DNA of 64,000 nucleotides from positions 1,922,001 through 1,986,000 of the forward strand of contig NZ_LN831026.1 in the NCBI RefSeq assembly GCF_001457455.1, written 5' to 3'. The notes under the pieces were generated by a model. That model saw only the letters and a program-made list of their open reading frames with translations. It was not told the DNA's origin and did not search any database. The position numbers were made by a program, and so were the translations under genes. Position 1 is the first letter of the stretch; each line of letters begins with the position of its first letter. Below, piece by piece: positions 50,596-61,238 of this stretch. The DNA is from Corynebacterium diphtheriae (GTDB taxonomy: Bacteria; Actinomycetota; Actinomycetes; Mycobacteriales; Mycobacteriaceae).

Positions 50596-52043
50596 TGGGC
50601 GTCGTGTCTGCGATCGAATCGTATGAGGGCGAGCAGCTTTTCGACTTTGTCGTGGTTGCTAATCGGTTGCCTGTTGACTTAAGCACGTCTGCTGATGGGT
50701 CGCCGTGTTGGGTGGCTAGCCCTGGCGGTTTGGTCACTGCGTTAACGCCTGTTCTTGCTGGCAACCGTGGTTGTTGGGTGGGCTGGCATGGCGGTACTGG
50801 CCCTGCCCCTGATCCGTTTCGTACTGACACGAACATTTGGGTGCATCCGGTTGCGTTGAGCGACCATGATTTTGAGGGCTTTTACGAGGGCTTTTCTAAT
50901 GCCACCCTGTGGCCGTTGTACCACGATTTGATTGTGTCACCGGTGTATAACCGCGATTGGTGGACGGCCTACCGTGAGGTGAATTTGAAGTTTGCTTCGG
51001 CGGTTGCTGAGGTTGCCGCCGAGGGCGCTGTGGTGTGGGTTCAGGATTATCAGTTACAGCTGGTACCTGGTATTTTGCGCCAGATTCGCCCTGATCTTAC
51101 GATCGGCTTTTTCTTGCATATTCCGTTCCCGCATTCGGATTTGTTCCGCCAGTTGCCGTGGCGCGAGGAGATCGTGCGTGGGTTGTTGGGGGCGGATTTG
51201 GTTGGTTTCCATCTGACATCCAGCGCAAATAATTTCTTGGATTTGGCTGCGGCTCTTGGTTTAGAGGCACAGGGCCGTGCGAAGGTCCGCGAGGTTCGTG
51301 CTACGGTGACAGCTGGCGACGGCCATGTGGTGAGCGTGGCGGCGTATCCGATTTCCATTGATGTGGAGCCGTTGATTGCTTCGCATAGTAATCGTGCTGA
51401 GATCCGTGCTGAGTTTGGCTACCCAGAGACGCTGATTTTGGGTGTGGATCGCCTCGATTACACGAAGGGTATTTTGCAGCGTCTGTTGGCCTTTGAGGAG
51501 CTGCTCGAAAGCGGTGCTATCGATCCGAACACCACCGTGTTTGCGCAGGTGGCTACGCCTTCTCGGGAGCGTATCGAGCATTATAAGCAGGCTCGTTCTG
51601 AGGTTGAAGAGGCCGTGGGGCGTATCAATGGCCGTTTTGGTTCCATTGGTCGTTCTGTGGTGCATTATCACCATCGTCACATGGATCGCAGTGAGCTGAA
51701 TAAGCTGTATCGTGCCGCGGACGTTATGCTGGTCACGCCGTTTAAAGACGGTATGAATTTGGTGGCCAAGGAGTATGTGTCTTGCCACAGCGATGGTTCA
51801 GGCACAATGGTTCTTAGCGAGTTCGCTGGTGCCGCCGTGGAGCTTGAGCAGGCATTTTTGTGTAATCCTTTTGATTTGGAGTCGATCAAGCGCCAGATTG
51901 CTGGTGCGGTGACAACGCTGAAGAATCATCCGGAAGCTGCACGAGATCGTATGCTGGCTATGCATCAGCAAGTAGTCGACCATGATGTGAATGTGTGGGC
52001 TTCGGCGTTTTTGCGTGATCTTAGTAGTGCGCATACGTCGTAA
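50595..52043 (+). CDS. otsA: Trehalose-6-phosphate synthase
   Basis: GT20 glycosyltransferase making trehalose 6-phosphate from UDP- or ADP-glucose and glucose 6-phosphate. Motifs include VVANRLPVDL, SPGGLVTALTPVL, VWVQDYQLQLVPGILR, FFLHIPFPHSDLFRQLPWR, LGVDRLDYTKGI and TPFKDGMNLVAKEYV. At 482 residues it is typical. The GTG start overlaps the preceding stop by 1 base. With otsB downstream it forms the OtsAB route to trehalose, used as osmolyte and for trehalose mycolates in the envelope. Confidence 0.95.
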   Translation: MGVVSAIESYEGEQLFDFVVVANRLPVDLSTSADGSPCWVASPGGLVTALTPVLAGNRGCWVGWHGGTGPAPDPFRTDTNIWVHPVALSDHDFEGFYEGFSNATLWPLYHDLIVSPVYNRDWWTAYREVNLKFASAVAEVAAEGAVVWVQDYQLQLVPGILRQIRPDLTIGFFLHIPFPHSDLFRQLPWREEIVRGLLGADLVGFHLTSSANNFLDLAAALGLEAQGRAKVREVRATVTAGDGHVVSVAAYPISIDVEPLIASHSNRAEIRAEFGYPETLILGVDRLDYTKGILQRLLAFEELLESGAIDPNTTVFAQVATPSRERIEHYKQARSEVEEAVGRINGRFGSIGRSVVHYHHRHMDRSELNKLYRAADVMLVTPFKDGMNLVAKEYVSCHSDGSGTMVLSEFAGAAVELEQAFLCNPFDLESIKRQIAGAVTTLKNHPEAARDRMLAMHQQVVDHDVNVWASAFLRDLSSAHTS

Positions 52044-52070
52044 AGCGTCCTTCTAGTCTCACGAGGAGTG

Positions 52071-52553
52071 ATGGTGTTGCGTCGTTTAGTAGTTGTTGCC
52101 TGCATGGGTGCGCTTCTTGCGGGGTGTGGTACGCAGCCCACTCAGGTGACGGATTCGCGGTGGCAGGTCACTGCGGTGCATACCACGCCGGAGTACCCAA
52201 GTTTTGTCCCTGATGACATCGCCGGCACTGTGTATATGAGTTTTGGTCGCGGTTCGGTGGCTGGTTATACCGGTTGCGCGCGTTTCCAAGGCACGGCACA
52301 TTTTAGTGATGATCAGGTCGCGGAGGCGGCTCCGGAGGCCGCAAGTAGGGTCACGATGAGCAAGGTGCGTTTCCAGCCTATCGACGATTCCTGCGAGGGC
52401 CATCACCGTTATCTTCACGATTCGATGGTGTCGATTATCGCCGACTCGACTCTTGATATTCACCATGGTTCCAGCCAGCAGATGGTGTTGACTCGCCAGG
52501 TGGATCAGGTGGATAAGCCGTCGATTAGCTTGGTGGCTAACCATGTGGACTAG
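52071..52553 (+). CDS. Lipoprotein between otsA and otsB
   Basis: About 160 residues. An N-terminal signal (VLRRLVVVACMGALLAGC) ends in a clear lipobox LLAGC, so the protein should be a membrane-anchored lipoprotein. The mature part (SRWQVTAVHTTPEYPSFVPDDIAGTVYMSFGRGSVAGYTGCARFQGT) resembles META-type small beta domains, and contains two Cys that might pair. The start is ATG 52071 or GTG 52074; the latter is better spaced from AGGAG. It overlaps otsB by 11 bases, so it belongs to the ots operon. Its link to trehalose metabolism is unknown. Confidence 0.75.
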   Translation: MVLRRLVVVACMGALLAGCGTQPTQVTDSRWQVTAVHTTPEYPSFVPDDIAGTVYMSFGRGSVAGYTGCARFQGTAHFSDDQVAEAAPEAASRVTMSKVRFQPIDDSCEGHHRYLHDSMVSIIADSTLDIHHGSSQQMVLTRQVDQVDKPSISLVANHVD

Positions 52554-53301
52554 TAAGCAGCAGCAGGCGTTGGATCATCTGGCCGCCACCCCCTCGTTGT
52601 TGGTGGTGTCGGATTTTGATGGCACTCTTGCGGGCTTTAGCCACGATGCCATGCAGGTGCCAGTTAATCATGTTGCTATGGCGGCGCTACAACAGCTGAC
52701 AAGACTGCCGAGCACGCGAGTGGCATTGCTTTCGGGTCGCGATGTCCAGAGGCTGATTCAGGTTTCTGGTGCTGCCGCCCCGATGATCGTGGCGGGTTCG
52801 CATGGTGCAGAATCGACGGAAGGCGGGCTGGTTCTCAACGAGGATCAGCAGGCGGCGCTGAACACGGTGACCACTGCGTTAGAGGAGATTGCGGCGTCAG
52901 TACCAGGGGCATTTGTGGAGCTTAAGCCCTATCATCGGGTGCTTCATGTGATTCGAGTTGCCGACAAGCAGCGGGCACGTGCCGCGCTTGATCGCGCTCT
53001 TGCGCTAGAGATCCCTGGGGCGAAGCTCGCTGAGGGTAAGTGGATTGCCGAGGCCTCGGTGATGGATTTTACAAAGGGCACGTGGATTAAGGCTGCGCAA
53101 GAGCAGTATCGTCCGTCTGCAACACTGTTTTTGGGGGACGACACCACCGATGAAAACGGCTTTGCGGTGTTAGGCCGCAACGACGTAGGCATCAAGGTGG
53201 GTGCTGGTGATACCTGCGCCACGGTACGCCTAGAGTCCATTGACCGTGTGGGGCAGTTTTTGTCTAGCCTCGCCGATGCTCGTTCGGCGGAACAACAGTA
53301 G
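52543..53301 (+). CDS. otsB: Trehalose-6-phosphate phosphatase
   Basis: HAD-superfamily phosphatase that completes trehalose synthesis. The nucleophile motif is SDFDGTLAG (Asp in VVSDFDGT); motif II is ALLSGRD, the cap contains KPYHRVLHVIRV, and motif IV is FLGDDTTDENGF. At 252 residues it fits the family. ATG 52543 lies inside the end of the lipoprotein gene. Its last 38 bases overlap the 3' end of the convergent LacI-type gene. Confidence 0.94.
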   Translation: MWTSKQQQALDHLAATPSLLVVSDFDGTLAGFSHDAMQVPVNHVAMAALQQLTRLPSTRVALLSGRDVQRLIQVSGAAAPMIVAGSHGAESTEGGLVLNEDQQAALNTVTTALEEIAASVPGAFVELKPYHRVLHVIRVADKQRARAALDRALALEIPGAKLAEGKWIAEASVMDFTKGTWIKAAQEQYRPSATLFLGDDTTDENGFAVLGRNDVGIKVGAGDTCATVRLESIDRVGQFLSSLADARSAEQQ

Positions 53302-54391
53302 CTCCTGGGTGGAAGGACGTTGCTAGGATCTCGCGGTGTAGTTGGCCACGGGAGATCACGTTGGGGTTCTTTTGTGCTTCTTCGATCATCGAATAGAGCA
53401 AGGTACCAGCGCGTTCACCTTTGATTTTGTTTGGCTGGAGCACCGTGGTCAGTTCGCGGTTGAGGGCGGGAGCGATGCCGTCAAAGCCGGTTACGGAGAG
53501 GTCTTCTGGCACACGCAACCCGAGTTCTTTGGCATATTCCAGCACACCAAAGGCCATGGTGTCGGTGGTGCACAAGATTGCGGTCACGTCGGGGTGTGCG
53601 GTTAATAGCTCGCGGGCAGCGTCGATGTTGTTGGCGGGGTCGTTGATGTGGCGTTCGATGATCGGTACTGCGCCGGCGGGAATGCCGGCGGCGTCGAATA
53701 CTTCGAGTGCGCCTTGGACTCGGGCACGCTGCACGTGGTGGTGGGCGTGCTTGAGGCGTTCAAACGACACTGGGCCGTTGTTGGGCTCAGAGTCGAGGCG
53801 AATGCACAAGATACCGATGCTACGGTGGCCGGCGTCGACAAGCGCTTGGGCTGCGGGAGCGATGGCTGTGTGGTCGTCAATACCGACGAAGGACATGCGG
53901 TGATCGTCGGCAGGCTGGTCGCAGACAACGGCGGGTAGTCCCCTAGCGTGCACGGCTTCTAGAAAGGGGTCACCTTTTGCTACAGAGTAGACCACGAATC
54001 CGTCGACTACTGCAGAGTTGACCAGCTGCTTTGCCGCGGTCGGGTCGAGAGAATCCGGCCCTACGGGCACGAGCGTCATGGAGGTCTGCGAACCCGCTGA
54101 TGCCTCGGCCATTCCGGCTAAAAAGTCCACCGAGGCGAGGTCCTCAAAGGCGTAGGTGAGGTGGTCCGTAAACAGCACGCCGACGCTTCCCACTCGGCGT
54201 GTGCGTAAGGAGCGTGCTGTGGGGTCGGGGCCTAGGTATCCCAAGCGTTCCGCCGTGGCGAGGATTTGCTCGCGCAGTTCGGCGGATAGTTGCTGCGGAT
54301 GGTTGTAGGCGTTGGACACGGTGGTGCGGGAGACGCCTAGTTCTGCTGCAAGTGCCGCAAGGCTGGGACGCTGGGTATTTCGGGAAGCCAT
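53264..54391 (-). CDS. ipsA: LacI-family regulator, IpsA-type
   Basis: LacI/GalR repressor fold: N-terminal HTH with hinge (SLAALAAELGVSRTTVSNAYNHPQQLS) and a periplasmic-binding-like sensor domain (VGVLFTDHL ... FVGIDDHTAIAPAAQALVDAGHRSIGIL ... SVTGFDGIAPA). About 375 residues. Its position next to otsB matches IpsA of C. glutamicum, which senses myo-inositol and activates ino1 for inositol-derived lipid and mycothiol synthesis; that role is inferred by synteny. ATG 54391 (MASRNTQRP) is chosen. The 3' end overlaps otsB. Confidence 0.82.
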   Translation of the reverse strand: MASRNTQRPSLAALAAELGVSRTTVSNAYNHPQQLSAELREQILATAERLGYLGPDPTARSLRTRRVGSVGVLFTDHLTYAFEDLASVDFLAGMAEASAGSQTSMTLVPVGPDSLDPTAAKQLVNSAVVDGFVVYSVAKGDPFLEAVHARGLPAVVCDQPADDHRMSFVGIDDHTAIAPAAQALVDAGHRSIGILCIRLDSEPNNGPVSFERLKHAHHHVQRARVQGALEVFDAAGIPAGAVPIIERHINDPANNIDAARELLTAHPDVTAILCTTDTMAFGVLEYAKELGLRVPEDLSVTGFDGIAPALNRELTTVLQPNKIKGERAGTLLYSMIEEAQKNPNVISRGQLHREILATSFHPGATVVPPNEHRRG

Positions 54392-54412
54392 AGGCACCAC
54401 CATACAGTTGTG

Positions 54413-55354
54413 TTACTTCAGGCGACGCTGGCGGGCGAATTCGCTGAGCACTACGCCTGCTGCCACGGAGGCGTTGAGGGATTCAACCCAACCGGCCATC
54501 GGGATCGACATGAGAGAATCGCAGTTGTCGCGCACAAGGCGAGAGATTCCCTTGCCCTCGGAGCCGACGACGATCACGACAGGGCCACTGCCGTCGTAGT
54601 TGTCCAAGGTGGCGTCGCCGCCTGCGTCGAGGCCGACAACCTGGTAGCCGTTTTGTTGGAACTCTTGGACGGCGCGAGTGATGTTGGTGGCTTTAGCGAC
54701 GGGCAGGCGTGCTGCGGTGCCCGCTGAGGTGCGCCATGCCACCGCTGTGACCGATGCGGAACGACGCTCTGGGATAACCACGCCGTGGCCGCCGAATGCG
54801 GCAACAGAGCGGATAACAGCGCCGAGGTTGCGGGGGTCGGTGATGTTATCGAGTACTACGACCATGCCGTCTTCGCCGGTGGAGTTAATACGACCGATGA
54901 GGTCAAACACGGTGGTGTACTTGTATGGCGGAATTTGTAGGCCGATCCCTTGGTGCATGCCGTTGCCGGTCATGAGGTCCATCTCGTGGCGGGGTACCTC
55001 GATCATGGGGATGCCACGGGAGTGAGCGATCTGGACGGCTTCGCTGAGGCGGTTGTCGTTTTTGGTGCCTTCCACGATGTAGAGCGAGGTTGCTGGCACC
55101 TTGGCGTGCAGGCATTCGACGACGGGGTTGCGGCCCACAACCAGCTCGGAGGTTTCCTCTTTGACGTGGCGGCCTTGGTCGCGACGCTTGCGCTCCATCT
55201 TCTTTTTGTATGCTGCGTGGTACTCGCGGTCTTCGGCTTTAGGGGTTGGGCCTTTGCCTTTGAGTCCGCGGCGGCGTACTGCGCCGGAGCCTTTAGTTGC
55301 GCCCTTTTTGTTGGTTTTGCGCAAACCTGGGCGGTTGGTGTGATTACCAGCCAT
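54413..55354 (-). CDS. rlmB: 23S rRNA (guanosine-2'-O)-methyltransferase RlmB/TrmH family
   Basis: SPOUT-class RNA 2'-O-methyltransferase. A basic N-terminal extension (about 70 residues, rich in Lys/Arg) precedes the substrate-binding domain ([15 protein letters not shown]). The trefoil-knot motifs are [51 protein letters not shown] and [27 protein letters not shown]. At 313 residues it fits actinobacterial members. It lies just downstream of cysS on the same strand (27 bases), as in mycobacteria. Confidence 0.9.
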   Translation of the reverse strand: MAGNHTNRPGLRKTNKKGATKGSGAVRRRGLKGKGPTPKAEDREYHAAYKKKMERKRRDQGRHVKEETSELVVGRNPVVECLHAKVPATSLYIVEGTKNDNRLSEAVQIAHSRGIPMIEVPRHEMDLMTGNGMHQGIGLQIPPYKYTTVFDLIGRINSTGEDGMVVVLDNITDPRNLGAVIRSVAAFGGHGVVIPERRSASVTAVAWRTSAGTAARLPVAKATNITRAVQEFQQNGYQVVGLDAGGDATLDNYDGSGPVVIVVGSEGKGISRLVRDNCDSLMSIPMAGWVESLNASVAAGVVLSEFARQRRLK

Positions 55355-55381
55355 GGTTGTTCTCTCAGTTCGTGTAGTCGT

Positions 55382-56773
<1,392 letters not shown>

Positions 56774-56791
56774 GCAGGTTAGTCTAGCAGG

Positions 56792-57274
56792 CTACTTCCA
56801 CACCACAGCGGTGGCGACGGCCGCCCTACCCTCACTGCGACCAGTAAAACCAAGATGGTCCGTTGTTGTTGCCGAAACAGACACTGGCGCGCCGAGAATC
56901 TGGCTCATCACGCGCTCTGCTTCTTCCCGCCGTGGCCCCATTTTGGGAGATTGCCCAACCAGCTGAACGGCACCGTTTCCGATGGTAAAACCATGGGACT
57001 CCAACAACTCGCGGCACTCGGTGAGCAACTGGGTACCAGACACGCCATCGTATTCCTTGCGGCCAACGCCCACAAAGGAGCCTAGGTCACCAAGATTGGC
57101 GGCGGACAAGAGGGCGTCGACAAGCGCGTGTGCTACCACGTCACCATCGCTGTGGCCTTCGCAACCGTCTGCGTCGGAAAACAGTAAGCAGGCAATCCAG
57201 CAGGGCTTTCCGGCCTCGATCTGGTGTGCGTCGGTAGCAATGCCCACGCGTGGGATGATGGGGGTATTAGTCAC
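56792..57274 (-). CDS. ispF: 2-C-methyl-D-erythritol 2,4-cyclodiphosphate synthase
   Basis: MEP-pathway enzyme forming the cyclodiphosphate intermediate of isoprenoid synthesis. The divalent metal site is seen as TDAHQIE near the N-terminus and [29 protein letters not shown] and the C-terminal [15 protein letters not shown] are conserved. At 160 residues it is standard. It overlaps ispD by 8 bases, and the two catalyse non-adjacent steps of the same pathway, supplying menaquinone and decaprenyl phosphate precursors. Confidence 0.96.
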   Translation of the reverse strand: MTNTPIIPRVGIATDAHQIEAGKPCWIACLLFSDADGCEGHSDGDVVAHALVDALLSAANLGDLGSFVGVGRKEYDGVSGTQLLTECRELLESHGFTIGNGAVQLVGQSPKMGPRREEAERVMSQILGAPVSVSATTTDHLGFTGRSEGRAAVATAVVWK

Positions 57275-58001
57275 TGGGTACCTCGAAAATCGTTGGTTCT
57301 GCTTGGTCAGTCACGGCCTTGGCCAGCGCATAATCAAGCGGCGTAGTCACCTTAAATGCCATGGGGTCGCCATCAACGCACAACACTGGGGTGCCAAACC
57401 ACTCCATGAGGCTGGCATCGTCGGTCGCCTCAAAATCGGGTTGTTGCTGCTGATATGCAATATTGGCTGCCCGCAGCGCCGCAATATCAAACCCTTGTGG
57501 GGTTTGGACAGCACGCAAGTCTCTCCGTGGAGGCGTTGCTACAACGGTGGTGCCGTTGACTGTTTTGATGGTGTCGGCAACCGGCACAACAGGAATAACA
57601 GCCTTGTTACCGTCGAGTACCGCGCGTGCTACCCGAGCAATCATGCCAGGTGGGGTGAGCGCGCGTGCTGAGTCATGGATGAGCACCACCGCATCGGTAT
57701 CGGCGATGGCTTGCAAACCACACCACACGGAGTCGGCGCGCTCGGCACCGCCATGGACAAGACGCACGGGGATGGCGGCACTAAAAAGCCCCCAACGCGA
57801 CAACAGCGCGGCCGCATAATCATGCATTTGGGGGCTGATAATCACGATGACCTCGTCAACTACGGCAGAGGTAATCATCGCACGCACAGAGCGCACCACC
57901 AGTGGAATGTCCCGCAACGGGACGTAGGCCTTGGGCAGATCTGCACCCAGCCGAGTGCCTTTACCCGCTGCCGCCACGAGGGCTACAACTCTTCGCGACA
58001 T
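57267..58001 (-). CDS. ispD: 2-C-methyl-D-erythritol 4-phosphate cytidylyltransferase
   Basis: Transfers CMP to MEP in the MEP pathway. The nucleotide loop [23 protein letters not shown] is intact, followed by [16 protein letters not shown] and [13 protein letters not shown], and [10 protein letters not shown] near the C-terminus. At 244 residues it is typical. ATG 58001 is 9 bases after the carD stop. A carD-ispD-ispF-cysS-rlmB string on one strand is the same as in M. tuberculosis. Confidence 0.95.
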   Translation of the reverse strand: MSRRVVALVAAAGKGTRLGADLPKAYVPLRDIPLVVRSVRAMITSAVVDEVIVIISPQMHDYAAALLSRWGLFSAAIPVRLVHGGAERADSVWCGLQAIADTDAVVLIHDSARALTPPGMIARVARAVLDGNKAVIPVVPVADTIKTVNGTTVVATPPRRDLRAVQTPQGFDIAALRAANIAYQQQQPDFEATDDASLMEWFGTPVLCVDGDPMAFKVTTPLDYALAKAVTDQAEPTIFEVPSD

Positions 58002-58010
58002 GGTGTGGGG

Positions 58011-58592
58011 TTAGTCTTCGTCGTCGAAATTGAGATCATCGAGGTCGATGTCGCCCAGTGGCTCCACCTTAGTTTCCTCAATGCCTTTGTTTTCGGCGCG
58101 GTGACGCTCGATAGTGGCATCAACCTGAGCGAGGATTTCCTCGGTCTGCTTCTCGTCCTTGTTCTCAGCAAGAGCCAACTCGCCAACGAGCACCTGGCGC
58201 GCCTTAGCCAGCATGCGCTTCTCACCTGCAGACAATCCCTTCCCCTGATCGCGACGCCACAGGTCACGGACAACCTCGGCAACCTTGTTTACATCGCCGG
58301 AAGCCAAACGCTCCTGGTTAGCCTTGAAACGACGGGACCAGTTGCCAGCCTCTTCCACATCGGTTTCACGCAAGAAGCCGAATACTTTTTGCAGGCCGTC
58401 ATCATCAACAACATCGCGAACGCCAACCAGCTCGGCGTTCTTGGAAGGCACACGCACGACCAAGTCGGACTGGTTAATCTGAAGAACCAGATACTCCAAG
58501 GTCTCACCGCCCATCTCGCGGTGCTCGATTGCCTCGATTACTGCGGCACCGTGATGTGGATAAACGACGGTATCGCCGACCTTGAATTCCAT
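58011..58592 (-). CDS. carD: RNA polymerase-binding transcription factor CarD
   Basis: Global transcription factor that binds the RNA polymerase beta subunit and stabilises open promoter complexes. The N-terminal Tudor-like RNAP-interaction domain ([23 protein letters not shown]) and the helical DNA-binding domain with its conserved Trp ([29 protein letters not shown]) are clear. An acidic tail extends it to 193 residues, beyond mycobacterial CarD (about 162). ATG 58592 follows CAAGGAG. It is probably the first gene of the ispDF operon. Confidence 0.95.
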   Translation of the reverse strand: MEFKVGDTVVYPHHGAAVIEAIEHREMGGETLEYLVLQINQSDLVVRVPSKNAELVGVRDVVDDDGLQKVFGFLRETDVEEAGNWSRRFKANQERLASGDVNKVAEVVRDLWRRDQGKGLSAGEKRMLAKARQVLVGELALAENKDEKQTEEILAQVDATIERHRAENKGIEETKVEPLGDIDLDDLNFDDED

Positions 58593-58862
58593 CTAAACTC
58601 CTTGCGCATTCGTGTAACTGTGGCATTCTACCACGTGAGTCCAATCGCCTTGAGCATTGGCCACAGGGGTTGCCTGCGGGTTTCGTTACACCACAGCAGA
58701 CATCAACCGCATCCCGAAAGTTCCGATCCTCCTAAAGTTTCCCCCCTTTTGGCTCCCCGATCACACCAGCAACTGTGTGAACTCCACCGCAGCCTACTAA
58801 AGTAAGGAAAGAAAATTTAGCCCTTAATCGACTAACAGTCTCACCTTATGGAGGACGTACAC

Positions 58863-59429
58863 GTGAAGTCCCTGAAGTCCGCCGCTCGCCGTGGCGCAAT
58901 GATCTCTGTTGCAGCAGCTTCTGCGCTTGCTCTCGCATCGTGCAGCGCTGGCCAGATCACCCAAACCTCCGATCAGGTAGCGGCTGTCGACGGCTCGGAG
59001 ATCGATAACGCCAACGGCACCATCGCACTGCGGGACGTGACCATCAGCCTCACCGAACAGGGCCAGGCAGGCGTGAAGTTCACCGCCATCAACCAAGACA
59101 ACAGCAACAAAGAGCACGTCTTGAAGAGCATTACTGTCGACGGCACCAAGGCGACCATCGACGGCGACACCAAGCTTGCTAGCGACTGCTCCATCGTCGG
59201 CGGCATCAAAGCCGAGATGTCTCGACTGACCGAGCCAAAGTCCGGTTGTATCACCCACGTGATCACTTCGGTTGAGAACAAGGGCTTGGCAGTTGGCGGC
59301 AGCAAGAACGTTGTCTTCTCCTTCGACTCCGGCGACATTGCTCTCGACGCCACCATCGCCGCCCCAGTTCTGGAATCCGGCCAGCACGACCGCCAGGTCG
59401 GTGGCGAGCACGCTAACCACAGCCACTAA
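58863..59429 (+). CDS. lpqE: Lipoprotein, LpqE-like
   Basis: About 188 residues. The signal (KSAARRGAMISVAAASALALASC) ends in the lipobox LASC, so it should be a lipoprotein. The mature domain (IDNANGTIALRDVTISLTEQGQAGVKFTAINQD) has a DUF461/PCuAC-like beta character, with an HDRQVGGEHANHSH C-terminus rich in His that could bind metal. Its position divergent from carD and upstream of radA matches mycobacterial lpqE. GTG 58863, with GGAGGA 13 bases before it, is preferred to ATG 58848. Copper handling is only a possibility. Confidence 0.78.
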   Translation: MKSLKSAARRGAMISVAAASALALASCSAGQITQTSDQVAAVDGSEIDNANGTIALRDVTISLTEQGQAGVKFTAINQDNSNKEHVLKSITVDGTKATIDGDTKLASDCSIVGGIKAEMSRLTEPKSGCITHVITSVENKGLAVGGSKNVVFSFDSGDIALDATIAAPVLESGQHDRQVGGEHANHSH

Positions 59430-59457
59430 GCCTCTAATTACCGCTTATCGCAGCAAT

Positions 59458-59503
59458 AAATCCGTCGTCACGCTTGGAATAATTCCAGTGTGACGACGGA
59501 TTT
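59458..59503. terminator. Bidirectional terminator
   Basis: AAATCCGTCGTCAC / GTGACGACGGATTT stem with a second small inverted repeat in the loop. It lies between two convergent genes. Confidence 0.9.
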
Positions 59504-59532
59504 TCTATAGCTACTATGACAACGGTTGCATT

Positions 59533-60882
59533 TTAGCGAAGGCGAAGCAGCAAAAATGCGCCACCAATCATAATGGCGAGTGCCGCCAAGTTAATCAGGA
59601 TGGCAGCAACAGGCTGACCACCCAACGCATCGCCTTGCATCTGACGGATTTCGTGGCGATCATCCATAGCTACCGAGTCATCCTCGGTATCGTGATGGTG
59701 GTGATCGGCACCAGCGATGAGCTCACGAGACTTAGGGTCCTCCGTGGGCTTATGCACCCTGGGTATTACCGAAGCAGTTCCGGTAGCCGAGCTCACCCCT
59801 GAAGCAGGCTGAATGTTCGTCGACGACGCCCCTTGGGTAACAGACTCACTAGCAGCCGCAGAAGTAGAGGTAGGCGCTACTGAAGATTCAGATGTTTGCG
59901 AGGCCTCCGAGTTCTGCTTATCACGGTTTTTATCCCGTGAAGGAAACAGCATTTCAATAATGCTGCGTGGTCGCTCAATCACACGGCCCGCATTGCGAGG
60001 CACATCCCGCACCGCTTCTTGTTCGCGTGCAAGAACGGCAGGCGCCTCGGGATCCAGAGGCTGTGGTTTCTCCGGCTGCGTAGCAGGTTGCTTCGAACGC
60101 GCAATCATCTCGGGCGGGGTTTCCGGACGATAGGAATCGTCGATAAGCGCGTCTTCTGAATACTCCCTTGATCCGTCATGCAGTGGAAGTACCGAGTCGT
60201 CATCGAAATCGTTCCACGGCTCATCATCCGGCCACCCCTGCGGCTGAGCATTAGGGGTTGACCTTGGCGTAGTCGACTCTGCCGACTCTGGCAACTCTGG
60301 CGAATCCACAACGAGCTTTTCCCCAGTCTTAGCGGCCGAACCAACAAGCGGTTTGGGTTCGCTAGGCTGAGCAGGCTTTACCTTGAGCTTGTGCGTGCCG
60401 AACTCACCAAGATTAATGGTCGTATACCCATGATCGCGCTTTGCCACATAGTTCAACGGTGCCGTAATCGTGATTGCGCCTCGGCCAGCAGCTGAGTGCG
60501 CAGCCAAGTAATCATTAAAGGTCACGGTCAGCTTGTTAATGTCAAAATGGGTAAGACCACCAAGGACCAAAGTGCTGGGAATCTGGTAAACAAAATAATC
60601 CCCAGGCTTTACTGCACTATCAGTGTGCCAGTTGATCTGAACACCTAGTTCTTCGTCATTGCGCAGTTTTGCATCTGGGGAAAGTGGAGCAAATCCCTGC
60701 CCTTGCTGATTGAGTAACGCTACCCCCGTAATGGCATTGTGCAGACGCTGGTCATGTTGCTCTTCTCGCACAACAGCTGGCGACTGTGGCACATCCTGAG
60801 CCAAAACTAAGGGTTGAGGAATTAAGGCCAGACAGCCTGCCACACATGCAGCAGCCCCTCGTGTGACCTTTTGTTCCACCAT
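59533..60882 (-). CDS. Cell-surface protein with Ig-like head and stalk
   Basis: About 449 residues from ATG 60882 (after AAGGGA). A signal peptide (TRGAAACVAGCLALIPQPLVLAQD) leads to an adhesin-like beta domain (GVQINWHTDSAVKPGDYFVYQIPSTLV ... LTVTFNDYLAAHSAAGRGAITITAPLNY), similar in pattern to the binding domains of Gram-positive surface adhesins. A long Pro/Glu/Ser/Thr-rich stalk follows, then HHHHDTEDD and a C-terminal membrane helix (AAILINLAALAIMIGGAFLLL) ending RLR. No LPxTG is seen, so it is probably membrane-anchored rather than sorted by sortase. Confidence 0.6.
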   Translation of the reverse strand: MVEQKVTRGAAACVAGCLALIPQPLVLAQDVPQSPAVVREEQHDQRLHNAITGVALLNQQGQGFAPLSPDAKLRNDEELGVQINWHTDSAVKPGDYFVYQIPSTLVLGGLTHFDINKLTVTFNDYLAAHSAAGRGAITITAPLNYVAKRDHGYTTINLGEFGTHKLKVKPAQPSEPKPLVGSAAKTGEKLVVDSPELPESAESTTPRSTPNAQPQGWPDDEPWNDFDDDSVLPLHDGSREYSEDALIDDSYRPETPPEMIARSKQPATQPEKPQPLDPEAPAVLAREQEAVRDVPRNAGRVIERPRSIIEMLFPSRDKNRDKQNSEASQTSESSVAPTSTSAAASESVTQGASSTNIQPASGVSSATGTASVIPRVHKPTEDPKSRELIAGADHHHHDTEDDSVAMDDRHEIRQMQGDALGGQPVAAILINLAALAIMIGGAFLLLRLR

Positions 60883-61238
60883 AATTCCCTTCTCACAGGC
60901 CGATCCGTTTACATTAAGCACCTGCGATCCTTCAAAAAGCACTTCAGACTTTTCTCAGCATTTTTTAATGGACCCTGTAACGCTAGCGAACATTTCCCAA
61001 CTTTGCCAACTTATTGTGCAGCCCCTTTGCTACATTTCACATGCGCTAAGCGACAAATATATAAGCTGACAAACATAATAAATGGCTAAAACGGTTTATG
61101 CCAATCTCAATGTCCTTAAATTGTTTAATAAACAATACCCCCGCACGGAGGCCCTCTCCCCCGCGTTGACACCCCACCGAAATACATTCGAACACGCCAA
61201 CTCGATCGAATGTCATAGCCATAGTTTATGGTGTTCCC
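60883..61238. other. Divergent intergenic region, surface protein / radA
   Basis: About 356 AT-rich bases carrying two divergent promoters. No hairpin, repeat or recognised operator was found; several TATA-like hexamers (for example near 61059) make the promoter position ambiguous. Confidence 0.35.
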
